Assembly (NCBI GenBank): GCA_017939945.1
Contig: JAGAZS010000372.1
Coordinates: 1-7,582 of the forward strand
Length of the DNA stretch: 7,582 bases
Source: Schwartzia sp. (in: firmicutes)
GTDB lineage: Bacteria > Bacillota > Negativicutes > Selenomonadales > Selenomonadaceae
Reading direction: 5' to 3'
Shown piece by piece: positions 1-5,773 of this stretch (its first letter is position 1; each line of letters begins with the position of its first letter). Below the pieces are notes generated by a model. That model was not told the DNA's origin and ran no database searches. It saw only the letters and a program-made list of their open reading frames with translations. A program made the translations under genes and the position numbers.

Positions 1-429
1 GACGGCGCCGTGGAGCTGGAGCTGACCGAGACCGCCTTCATCGACTACGACACGAAGGAGGAAAGCACCAGCGCGACGGCGATCGTCGCGGCGCTCCGGG
101 AAATGGGCTACGCGATTGCCATGGACGATTTCTGCACGGGCTATTCGTCGATAGCCATGCTCCAAAAGTTGCCGATGGACATCATGAAAATCGACCGGAG
201 CATGCTGCTGGCCTCCGAGAAATCCGCCCGCGGACAGAAGATCCTCAAAAACGTGGTGAACTTCGGCACAAGCCTCGACATGCTGGTGCTCTGCGAGGGC
301 ATCGAGACCGAGGAACAGGAGCAGCTCCTTCTCAAAAACGGCTGCACCTACGGGCAGGGCTTCCTGTTCTCCCGCCCTATGCACAATGAAAAGTTCGTCG
401 GCTTCATCGAGGAGCACAACTGCGCGTAA
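1..429 (+). CDS. C-terminal part of an EAL-domain protein (c-di-GMP phosphodiesterase), 5' end outside window
   Basis: The frame is open from base 1 to a TAA at 427-429, giving 142 residues of the C-terminal half of an EAL domain. EAL proteins hydrolyse cyclic di-GMP to pGpG in the cytoplasm. Numbering from the first codon, the visible catalytic-site residues are Glu7 (in LELTET), Asp42-Asp43 (MDDF), Lys63 (KIDR), Glu99 (EGIET) and Gln119 (GQGFLFSRP). Spacing from Asp42 to Lys63, Glu99 and Gln119 matches the family. Two things are odd. The loop-6 motif reads DDFCTGYSS instead of DDFGTGYSS (Cys45). The stretch between Glu7 and Asp42 is 35 residues, against 30 in the EAL protein encoded at 562-3498. 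The EAL tripeptide itself and any N-terminal sensor or GGDEF domain lie upstream of the window, so activity and full architecture cannot be judged. An internal GTG at 10-12 is not a credible start because it falls inside the domain. A strong terminator follows. Confidence 0.9.
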   Translation, partial: DGAVELELTETAFIDYDTKEESTSATAIVAALREMGYAIAMDDFCTGYSSIAMLQKLPMDIMKIDRSMLLASEKSARGQKILKNVVNFGTSLDMLVLCEGIETEEQEQLLLKNGCTYGQGFLFSRPMHNEKFVGFIEEHNCA

Positions 430-498
430 CGAGCAGGAACCGGTAGCGTGAAGCGGGCGTCCGACAGGAGACGGCGCATTAAGAAGAACACAAAAGCG

Positions 499-539
499 AG
501 CTGTCGCACGTAATTTGAAACGTGCGGCAGCTTTTTTTT
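499..539 (+). terminator. Rho-independent terminator of the EAL gene, possibly bidirectional
   Basis: A 13-bp stem (499-511 with 520-532, one G-U pair) encloses an 8-base AT-rich loop (512-519) and runs directly into eight T's at 532-539. It lies about 70 bases after the + strand EAL stop codon. On the minus strand the same hairpin is preceded by an A-run and followed by only a short CTTTTG stretch, so it may also stop transcription from the convergent 978-residue gene, less efficiently. The rest of 430-561 shows no gene. Confidence 0.88.
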
Positions 540-561
540 GCATAAGAAGTCCCGCGTGTCT

Positions 562-3498
562 TTATTTATCTTTTTCGGTCTCGATGAATTTCTCGAATTC
601 CTCAGGCGGCACCGGACGGGAGAAATAGTAGCCCTGCACCAGGTCGCAGCCCGCGTCCTTCAGCATCGCGAGCTGGCGCTCTGTTTCCACGCCTTCCGCG
701 ATGACGGGCATTTTCAGGTTTTTGGCGATGTCCAGGATCAGCTCTACCAGGCGGAAGTCCTGTTCGCTGTGCTCGATGTTTCGGATGAAGCCCCTGTCCA
801 TTTTCAGGATGTCCACTGGCATGGAAGAAAGCAGGTTCAACGAGGAATAGCCGGAGCCGAAGTCGTCCATTTCGATCTCGTAGCCCTTGCTCCGCAGCCG
901 TTCTATGACTTTCAGCAGCTCTTCCGCGTTTTCCGTGTAAGCGGACTCCGTCACTTCCAGGTGCAGGGTCCGACGTTCCAGCCCGTTGTCCTTTACCAGG
1001 CCGTCCAGGATTTCTTCCAGTTTCGGATCGAACACGTCCACCCGGGACAGGTTGACCGAAACCGGCAGGACGACTCCGTACTTTTCCTTCCATACGGCGA
1101 TCTGCCGGGCCGTCTCCGCCCATACGTACTTGTCGACGATGCTGATCTGGCCGTTGCCTTCGAACAGCGGGATGAAATCGTCGGGCGGGATCAGGCCCAG
1201 CTCCGGATGCTGCCAGCGTATCAGCGCTTCCGCGCTGGTCAGCCGGGGCGGGTCGCACTGGATGCTGTATTTGGGCTGGTAGAACACCTTGAATTCCCGC
1301 TGCTCCACCGCCCGCCGGAGGTCGTTCAGCAGTCGCTGGTTGTAGTTTTCGCGGGCGTGTATTTCCTGATTGTAGATCATCAGGTGCCTGTTGCCGCCCC
1401 GCACCCGGTTGCAGGCCGACCACGCGCGGTCAAAGGCCTGGTCCGATCCCAGCCCTTCCTGCCAGGGCACGACGCCCATGCGCAGGCGGATGCTGGCGCT
1501 TGGCGACAATTCATTCAGCCGGTTCTGGAAACGGTCCAGCAGCGCCTGATAGTCTTCGAGATGTTTGCAGTAAATATCGAAACGGTCGGCCTCGATGCGG
1601 CTGGCGATGCCTATCGTTTCCATCAGGAACGTTTTTATTTCTTCGCCCAGGAAACCCAATACCCGGTCGCCGAAGTCCTTCCCGTTCAATTCGTTGACAA
1701 GCTGGAACTGCTCGATGTTCAGCACGATGGCGTCCATTTTTAGGTTGGGATACGTGTCGAGGAAATGTCGGGCGTATTCATAGAAAAAGCTCCGGTTGAA
1801 CAAGCCGGTCAGCTCGTCGTTTTCCGTGGCGGAGATGAGCCGCTGCCGCTCCTTCGCTTGTTTCAGTGTCTTGGCGCTGTACAGCGACAGGGAAAGCAGG
1901 AGCGTGGCGATGGTGGCGGCGGCGGCGATGAACGGGACGAAATTGTCTTTCAGGAAATCCGCGAAGCTGACTTTCTTGTCTTCATAGGAATATCCTGCCA
2001 GTGCGGAATAGATCGGGCCTTCCGGCACAAGATTGTTGACTTTGTTGAGGATGGAGTAGAGCTGGGCGTCGTCCCGACGCAGGGCGAAGGACAGGCTGAT
2101 GTCTTCCCCGGTGGAAAGCGACGTCAGATTGAATTGATTGCATTGGTCGGCAATACTGTTGAGCTGGTACAGGGAAATCAGGAAACAGTCCGCCTCGCCG
2201 GAGGCCACCGCCCGCAGACGGTCTTCCCGTTTGTCGCAGAGTTTGACTTCCCATTTCGGGAAATATTTCTTTACGAAGTTTTCATGGTAGTGGTTGCCTT
2301 TCACATAGGCGACGCTCTCGATTTCCTTCAGGGAATATTTTTCGCGGTCGTCTTTCCGCACCACCGCGAGCATGTCTGCGTGCATGGGCGACGAGGTCAC
2401 CAATACTCCCGCCTTTTCGCCTTCGTAATCCGAGAAGTTGACCGGGAATACGCAGTCGATTTCCCCTTTATGCAGCGCTTCCAGCGCGGCTTCCACGGTG
2501 GGGAACGGCACCGGGTCAAAGACCATGTTTGCGTTTTTCACGCCGGCGGCAGCGAGTTCCAGATAATCCTTCAGGGCGCCCGTCAGCGTTCCCGTATTGC
2601 TGTCCTTTGCGCAGTAGGGGAGATAGTCGGCCCGATAGCCCACCCGGATGACGCCGCGGCGCGCCAGCCAGTCGACCTCGGCAGGCGTGAAATAGGCGCT
2701 GTAAGCGTTGATGTAGAAATATTTTTTATACATCTGCTGGCTGTAGTATCGGTTTTCATCCTGTATCTTGCTCATGGCGGCGTCCAGTTCCCGCAGCAGG
2801 TCGGGGCGGTTTCGGCTCACCGCGAAGAAGAAGGGGGAGGAACCCACGTTGAAAATGGGGATGGGAGCGTCGTCGCCGACCCCTTTCTTGACGATGTTCG
2901 TTCCCACATACATATCCAGCTCGCCGCTGTTCAGCATGGCCAGAGAATCCTTTTCGCCGCTCGACAGTTCCACGATTTCCGTTTCTATACCGTACTTTGC
3001 CGTCCACGCGGCAAAAACATCCTTCTGCACGCTGCCCTTGTTTATGCCCACCCGTTTCCCGTTGAAGGAGGCGTAGTCGTCCAGGCTGATCCTCGTATTG
3101 CGGCTGGAAACGTAAATATAATATTCCTCTTCTCCCATGGGCAGGGCGGAATACAGCATGTACGGCGTCCGCTCTTCTTTGTAGGAAACGTCTCCCAAAA
3201 GGTCGATTTCGCCCTGCTCCAGCATTTGCAAGAGTTCCGGCCAGCTCGCGCTCACATATTCATACTCCCAGCCGGTATAGGCGGCAATCTTCTGCTGGTA
3301 TTCATAGGAAAAACCGGAACGCCCGCCAAAGGAATCCGTCATATTGAAGGGCGATTCGAACCAGCCCACCCGCACGGTCTTTTTTTCCTGCCCGTCGGCA
3401 AAAGAGACCACGGGCAAAAGGACTGCCAGCAAGAGCAGCAGGCACAGCCCCGGGAAAACCTTTTTGATTCTGTTTGCGGCAAAAGGTTTATTTGTCAT
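562..3498 (-). CDS. Membrane c-di-GMP phosphodiesterase: signal peptide, two solute-binding domains, TM helix, degenerate GGDEF, intact EAL (978 aa)
   Basis: Probably a ligand-controlled enzyme that degrades c-di-GMP. Residues 1-34 form a signal peptide (basic start, leucine-rich core, likely cleavage after SFA). Two periplasmic solute-binding domains of the bacterial family-3 type follow at about 41-262 and 283-505, arranged as in BvgS-like sensors. A single membrane helix spans about 520-540. The GGDEF domain (about 556-708) keeps the NDELTGLFNR entry motif, but the signature reads EADRF (636-640) and the first metal-site Asp is Asn594, so cyclase activity is unlikely. The EAL domain (about 722-975) has every usual catalytic residue: Glu757 of EALIRW, Asn816, Glu848, Asp878-Asp879, Lys899, Glu935 and Gln955, with family-like spacing. 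In binding domain 1 the Arg that usually holds an amino-acid carboxylate is present (Arg110), but the Asp expected near residue 200 is Thr. Domain 2 lacks both, so ligands are uncertain. The start is fixed by the signal peptide and by AGGTGA (3505-3510 on the complement) seven bases upstream. It has its own promoter. Confidence 0.93.
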   Translation of the reverse strand: MTNKPFAANRIKKVFPGLCLLLLLAVLLPVVSFADGQEKKTVRVGWFESPFNMTDSFGGRSGFSYEYQQKIAAYTGWEYEYVSASWPELLQMLEQGEIDLLGDVSYKEERTPYMLYSALPMGEEEYYIYVSSRNTRISLDDYASFNGKRVGINKGSVQKDVFAAWTAKYGIETEIVELSSGEKDSLAMLNSGELDMYVGTNIVKKGVGDDAPIPIFNVGSSPFFFAVSRNRPDLLRELDAAMSKIQDENRYYSQQMYKKYFYINAYSAYFTPAEVDWLARRGVIRVGYRADYLPYCAKDSNTGTLTGALKDYLELAAAGVKNANMVFDPVPFPTVEAALEALHKGEIDCVFPVNFSDYEGEKAGVLVTSSPMHADMLAVVRKDDREKYSLKEIESVAYVKGNHYHENFVKKYFPKWEVKLCDKREDRLRAVASGEADCFLISLYQLNSIADQCNQFNLTSLSTGEDISLSFALRRDDAQLYSILNKVNNLVPEGPIYSALAGYSYEDKKVSFADFLKDNFVPFIAAAATIATLLLSLSLYSAKTLKQAKERQRLISATENDELTGLFNRSFFYEYARHFLDTYPNLKMDAIVLNIEQFQLVNELNGKDFGDRVLGFLGEEIKTFLMETIGIASRIEADRFDIYCKHLEDYQALLDRFQNRLNELSPSASIRLRMGVVPWQEGLGSDQAFDRAWSACNRVRGGNRHLMIYNQEIHARENYNQRLLNDLRRAVEQREFKVFYQPKYSIQCDPPRLTSAEALIRWQHPELGLIPPDDFIPLFEGNGQISIVDKYVWAETARQIAVWKEKYGVVLPVSVNLSRVDVFDPKLEEILDGLVKDNGLERRTLHLEVTESAYTENAEELLKVIERLRSKGYEIEMDDFGSGYSSLNLLSSMPVDILKMDRGFIRNIEHSEQDFRLVELILDIAKNLKMPVIAEGVETERQLAMLKDAGCDLVQGYYFSRPVPPEEFEKFIETEKDK

Positions 3499-3551
3499 GA
3501 CGAATCACCTGCAGAGTCATATAATGTCGGATCGGAGTGCTTTATTTCCAT

Positions 3552-3566
3552 GAATATATCATAAAC
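3552..3566. promoter_or_regulatory. 15-bp AT-rich element overlapping the -10 region, shared with the chemoreceptor leader
   Basis: The + strand reads GAATATATCATAAAC. Thirteen of its 15 bases match GAATTTATGATAAAC at 5509-5523, upstream of the chemoreceptor gene. Here it covers the predicted -10 hexamer and the start of the spacer. The common core resembles the palindrome TTTAT-N-ATAAA, which is perfect at 5512-5522 and has one mismatch here. It could be a shared operator or just similar promoter DNA. Confidence 0.35.
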
Positions 3567-3581
3567 TTATTCATTTTACAA
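3553..3581 (-). promoter_or_regulatory. Predicted sigma-70-type promoter of the solute-binding/EAL gene
   Basis: Read on the minus strand, a -35 hexamer TTGTAA (3576-3581) is separated by exactly 17 bases from a -10 hexamer TATATT (3553-3558). The start point would fall near 3546, leaving a leader of about 48 bases before the ATG at 3498. The region is AT-rich and lies downstream of the terminator of the preceding gene, so this gene is probably transcribed on its own. This is predicted by eye from hexamers and spacing. Confidence 0.6.
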
Positions 3582-3640
3582 TCGTGATAAGCTCCGAAAT
3601 CATCATCCGATCCGAATTCTTTTTTCAGAACATGAAAATC

Positions 3641-3683
3641 AAATAAAAAGGACGCTTGCCCAGATGCAGGGAAAGCGTCCTTT
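3641..3683 (-). terminator. Rho-independent terminator of the chemoreceptor gene
   Basis: On the minus strand, 15 bases after the chemoreceptor stop codon, an 11-bp perfect stem (3673-3683 with 3647-3657) can be extended inside the loop by three further C-G pairs. It is followed by a T-rich tail (TTTTTATTTG). It separates the chemoreceptor from the promoter of the solute-binding/EAL gene downstream. Confidence 0.85.
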
Positions 3684-3698
3684 GTTGTGGTGATCGGA

Positions 3699-5432
3699 TT
3701 ACACCCTGAACTGTCCTACGGCGCCGTTCAGGCTGTTGGCCAGCGTGGCGAGGCTCGACGAGGCCGAGGCGATTTCCTCCATGCCCGCCGACTGTTCCTG
3801 CACGGAAGCGGAGGCGGACTGCGCTTCGTCGTTGACCATTTTCGCGGAGTTCGCGACGTCCCGCGCCGAGGACGCGATGCCGTCGATCTTCTTTTCCAGC
3901 GCCTCGAAGGTGCTGAGGGAGGCGGTAGCTTCGCGGCTCAGGCCCTCGACGACGCTGCGGATATTCTCGAAGGCGGAGCCGAGGGAATCGACGCTGGCCG
4001 AGCCTTCCTTGACTTTCGCGGTGCCGCGCGCCATGGCGTCCACCGCCTGCGCCGTGTCGCTCTGGATGGAGCCGATCAATGTGCTGATATGCTGGGCGGA
4101 TTCCTGGGACTGCTCCGCCAGCTTGCGGACTTCTTCCGCGACGACGGAGAAGCCGCGTCCCGCTTCGCCGGCGCGGGCCGCTTCGATGGCGGCGTTCAGC
4201 GCCAAGAGGTTCGTCTGGTCGGCAATCGCCGAGATGCTTTCCACGATCTGGCCGATTTCTTTCGAGCGTTCGCCGAGTTTTTCGACGACCTGGGCGGATT
4301 CGTCCACTTCCTGCGCGACTTGCTGCATCTGCGAGACGGTCGTGCCGACCAGCTCGCTGCCCGCCTGTGCCTGCTCCAGCGCGTTCTTCGTCTGCTCCGC
4401 CGTGGTGCGGACGACTTCCGCCGTGGCCTGCGCGTCGCTGGAAACTTCGTTCGTCATTTCGACGGTGTCGCTCATCGTCTCGAGCTGCGCCGTTGCCGCC
4501 GACGACATATCGGTGACGGACTGGGCGATGGTCTGGGAGACTTCGGCGGACTGCTGGGAGTTCGCGTTCAGTTCCTCGGAAGAGGCGGCGACTTGCTGCG
4601 CCGAATCCTGAATCTGCTTGATCAGCTTGCGCATATTCGCGATCATCGTGTTGTTGCTGTTGGCGAGCCATGCGAACTCGTTGTCGCCGTCGATGTTCGC
4701 GTGCTGGGTCAGGTCGCCCTTGGCCACGAGGTCAGAGACGCGGAGCAGCTCCGCGCAGCCGCTCTCGATGGTCTTGATGAGCAGGAACGCGATGACGACG
4801 GACAAGACGACCGCGATGGAAGCGACGATGACGGCATAGTGCATCATGTTGTGGACGTCGGCCATAGCCACGAGGCCCGCTTCGTCGCTGAGCTTGTTGC
4901 ACTTCTCCACCAGCGCGTCGACTTTCTTGTTCATGTCCATGAACGCCTGACGTCCGGGCCCTTTTCCGGACACTTCCAGCGCCTTTTCAAACTGGCCCTC
5001 GCCTGCCAGCTTTGCCGATTTGGTTTCATCCTCTTCATAGACCTTCCAAAGCTTTTCTATGGCGTCGATTTCCGCCAGGTCGGCCTTGCGTTCGGCTTCG
5101 GTGCCGTAGGCCGCTTCCGAGATCTGCTTCTTCAGCGTCGCGAGGGCTTTGTCCGCTTCCTTGTGGCCCGCCACGATGCTCTCCACTCGCTTGGCCGCCG
5201 CTTCCTTGTTCCGGCGCGAGATTTCCGCCAGTACGGCGCGGCGTCCGTCGCCGACGGCCCGGTCGAAATCGTTGATGGTTCGGGTGATGGGTACCATGTC
5301 TTCGGTGATGAGGTCGAGGTTCTCGTCCACGTCGATCATTTCGGTGTAGACGAACGCGGCGAAGATAACGAACAGCGCGACGATCGCGCCGAAGCCCATG
5401 ATGAGCCTTGCCTTGATGGAAAGTTGGTTCAT
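3699..5432 (-). CDS. Methyl-accepting chemotaxis protein with a four-helix-bundle-type sensor (577 aa)
   Basis: A transmembrane chemoreceptor that would control CheA kinase through a CheW complex. The first membrane helix lies at about 11-30. A helical extracytoplasmic sensor of roughly 165 residues (about 31-196) has no PAS or Cache signature and suits the 4HB_MCP class. The second membrane helix is at about 198-219, followed by a HAMP linker (about 220-272) and the signalling hairpin to the C terminus. The conserved tip at 403-441 is textbook, including IADQTNLLALNAAIEAARAG and GRGFSVVAEEVRKLAE. Each hairpin arm is about 150 residues, which fits the long 44-heptad class. The protein ends in GAVGQFRV, with no flexible tail or CheR/CheB-docking pentapeptide. 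Gln/Glu-Ala-rich stretches could hold methylation sites, but these cannot be assigned by eye. The ATG at 5432 follows a GGGGGA ribosome-binding sequence about eight bases upstream. The ligand is unknown. No che genes lie in the window. It has its own promoter and terminator. Confidence 0.95.
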   Translation of the reverse strand: MNQLSIKARLIMGFGAIVALFVIFAAFVYTEMIDVDENLDLITEDMVPITRTINDFDRAVGDGRRAVLAEISRRNKEAAAKRVESIVAGHKEADKALATLKKQISEAAYGTEAERKADLAEIDAIEKLWKVYEEDETKSAKLAGEGQFEKALEVSGKGPGRQAFMDMNKKVDALVEKCNKLSDEAGLVAMADVHNMMHYAVIVASIAVVLSVVIAFLLIKTIESGCAELLRVSDLVAKGDLTQHANIDGDNEFAWLANSNNTMIANMRKLIKQIQDSAQQVAASSEELNANSQQSAEVSQTIAQSVTDMSSAATAQLETMSDTVEMTNEVSSDAQATAEVVRTTAEQTKNALEQAQAGSELVGTTVSQMQQVAQEVDESAQVVEKLGERSKEIGQIVESISAIADQTNLLALNAAIEAARAGEAGRGFSVVAEEVRKLAEQSQESAQHISTLIGSIQSDTAQAVDAMARGTAKVKEGSASVDSLGSAFENIRSVVEGLSREATASLSTFEALEKKIDGIASSARDVANSAKMVNDEAQSASASVQEQSAGMEEIASASSSLATLANSLNGAVGQFRV

Positions 5433-5475
5433 ACTGTTTTCCCCCGTTTCATAATGAAATATAGTGTTTATCCCG

Positions 5476-5492
5476 TCGGGCGCCGCGCCCGA
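5476..5492. promoter_or_regulatory. GC-rich palindrome in the chemoreceptor leader
   Basis: TCGGGCGC (5476-5483) and its exact reverse complement GCGCCCGA (5485-5492) are separated by one base. The palindrome stands out in an AT-rich spacer and begins 44 bases upstream of the ATG. If the promoter at 5541-5569 is used, it lies inside the transcribed leader. It could be a repressor site, or an RNA hairpin with a few unpaired bases at its tip. It has no T-tract in either direction, so a terminator is unlikely. Confidence 0.5.
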
Positions 5493-5508
5493 AATTTACA
5501 AAATTTAT

Positions 5509-5523
5509 GAATTTATGATAAAC
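5509..5523. promoter_or_regulatory. AT-rich 15-bp element with perfect TTTAT-G-ATAAA palindrome, shared with 3552-3566
   Basis: GAATTTATGATAAAC matches 13 of 15 bases of the element over the -10 of the solute-binding/EAL gene. The 9-base unit AATTTATGA occurs twice here (5502-5510 and 5510-5518, sharing one base). It lies between the predicted promoter and the GC-rich palindrome. It could be a second -10 region or a common operator. Confidence 0.35.
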
Positions 5524-5540
5524 GAGTTCATCATATTTTC

Positions 5541-5569
5541 ATTTTGTCACAGAGGCTTCTTCCTGTCAA
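5541..5569 (-). promoter_or_regulatory. Predicted sigma-70-type promoter of the chemoreceptor gene
   Basis: On the minus strand a perfect TTGACA (5564-5569) is followed, after exactly 17 bases, by CAAAAT (5541-5546; four of six bases match TATAAT). The start would lie near 5534, giving a leader of about 100 bases that contains the palindrome at 5476-5492. I looked for a flagellar sigma-28-type promoter in this spacer and found no correctly spaced match. Confidence 0.55.
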
Positions 5570-5587
5570 TAGAAAATGGAATATTTT

Positions 5588-5607
5588 GCGCCCGAAAATT
5601 TATAAAA
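5588..5607. repeat. Second copy of the GCGCCCGAAA... sequence upstream of the chemoreceptor promoter
   Basis: GCGCCCGAAAATTTATAAAA here matches the sequence beginning at 5485 (GCGCCCGAAATTTACAAAA) apart from one inserted A and one T/C change. Its first eight bases are the half-site of the palindrome at 5476-5492. The two copies lie 103 bp apart on either side of the predicted promoter, which suggests paired regulator sites. Confidence 0.45.
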
Positions 5608-5667
5608 GATGTTGCCTATGCGTCCTAAGGAAAAACCGAACAAGTCTCTCCGCGCCGCTGTCGGGTC

Positions 5668-5748
5668 TTTTTCCGGCTGTCGTTGTCAATGCCCTCTCGA
5701 CGTAGCGATGCTACGCCTTCGAGGCCCTTTCCTAGACAGCCGAAAAAA
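5668..5748. repeat. Large nested inverted repeat between the cyclase and chemoreceptor genes
   Basis: The outer arms are TTTTTCCGGCTGTC (5668-5681) and GACAGCCGAAAAA (5735-5747), complementary except for one bulged C. Nested between them is a second hairpin: CTCGACGTAGC (5696-5706) pairs with GCTACG (5710-5715) and TCGAG (5719-5723), around a GAT loop and with a three-base CCT bulge. The shape suggests an interspersed palindromic element or a structured RNA end. It starts 26 bases after the cyclase stop codon, so it may also terminate or protect that transcript, but no clear T-tract follows the outer stem on the minus strand. No gene is evident in 5610-5773. Confidence 0.55.
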
Positions 5749-5773
5749 TCCCTCTACAGATGCACAAATTGAC

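Larger units (their letters stand above)
3527..3615. repeat. Perfect 10-bp inverted repeat bracketing the promoter at 3553-3581
   Basis: TCGGATCGGA at 3527-3536 and its exact reverse complement TCCGATCCGA at 3606-3615 lie either side of the predicted promoter, about 25 bases upstream of the -35 and about 10-19 bases downstream of the likely start point. The spacing of 69 bases between arms is too long for a simple terminator hairpin. A pair of operator sites for one regulator is the more natural reading, but this is inference. Confidence 0.5.

Noticed and set aside
10..12. GTG at base 10 as a start codon of the left-edge EAL gene.
   Set aside because: It lies within the conserved EAL core, directly before the LELTET motif, and the frame is open to base 1, so the gene clearly begins outside the window.
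602..1423. A 273-codon minus-strand frame inside the EAL gene.
   Set aside because: It is an alternative frame of the same strand, rich in Pro, Arg and Gly, overlapping the clearly coding EAL frame. Nothing suggests a frameshift there.
1765..3564. A 599-codon open frame on the + strand antisense to the solute-binding/EAL gene, plus a 401-codon one at 538-1743.
   Set aside because: They have no recognisable domain and low-complexity composition (rich in Val, Phe, Gln, Arg, His). They lie wholly opposite a gene whose domains are unmistakable. Long antisense frames are expected in GC-rich genes.
5460..5495. A possible flagellar sigma-28 promoter before the chemoreceptor (TAAA and GATAA are both present).
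   Set aside because: The two elements are 19 bases apart instead of about 15, and the -10 part matches only in its second half. The TTGACA/CAAAAT promoter is a better candidate.
3687..5510. A 607-codon open frame on the + strand antisense to the chemoreceptor gene, and other frames on both strands there.
   Set aside because: The Arg/Asp/Leu/Gly-rich repetitive translation mirrors the Ala/Glu/Ser-rich coiled-coil code of the chemoreceptor and shows no domain of its own.
5668..5748. The nested inverted repeat as a simple Rho-independent terminator of the cyclase gene.
   Set aside because: The outer stem is long and bulged, and no run of T's follows it on the minus strand, unlike the clear terminators at 499-539 and 3641-3683. 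A role in 3'-end formation is still possible.
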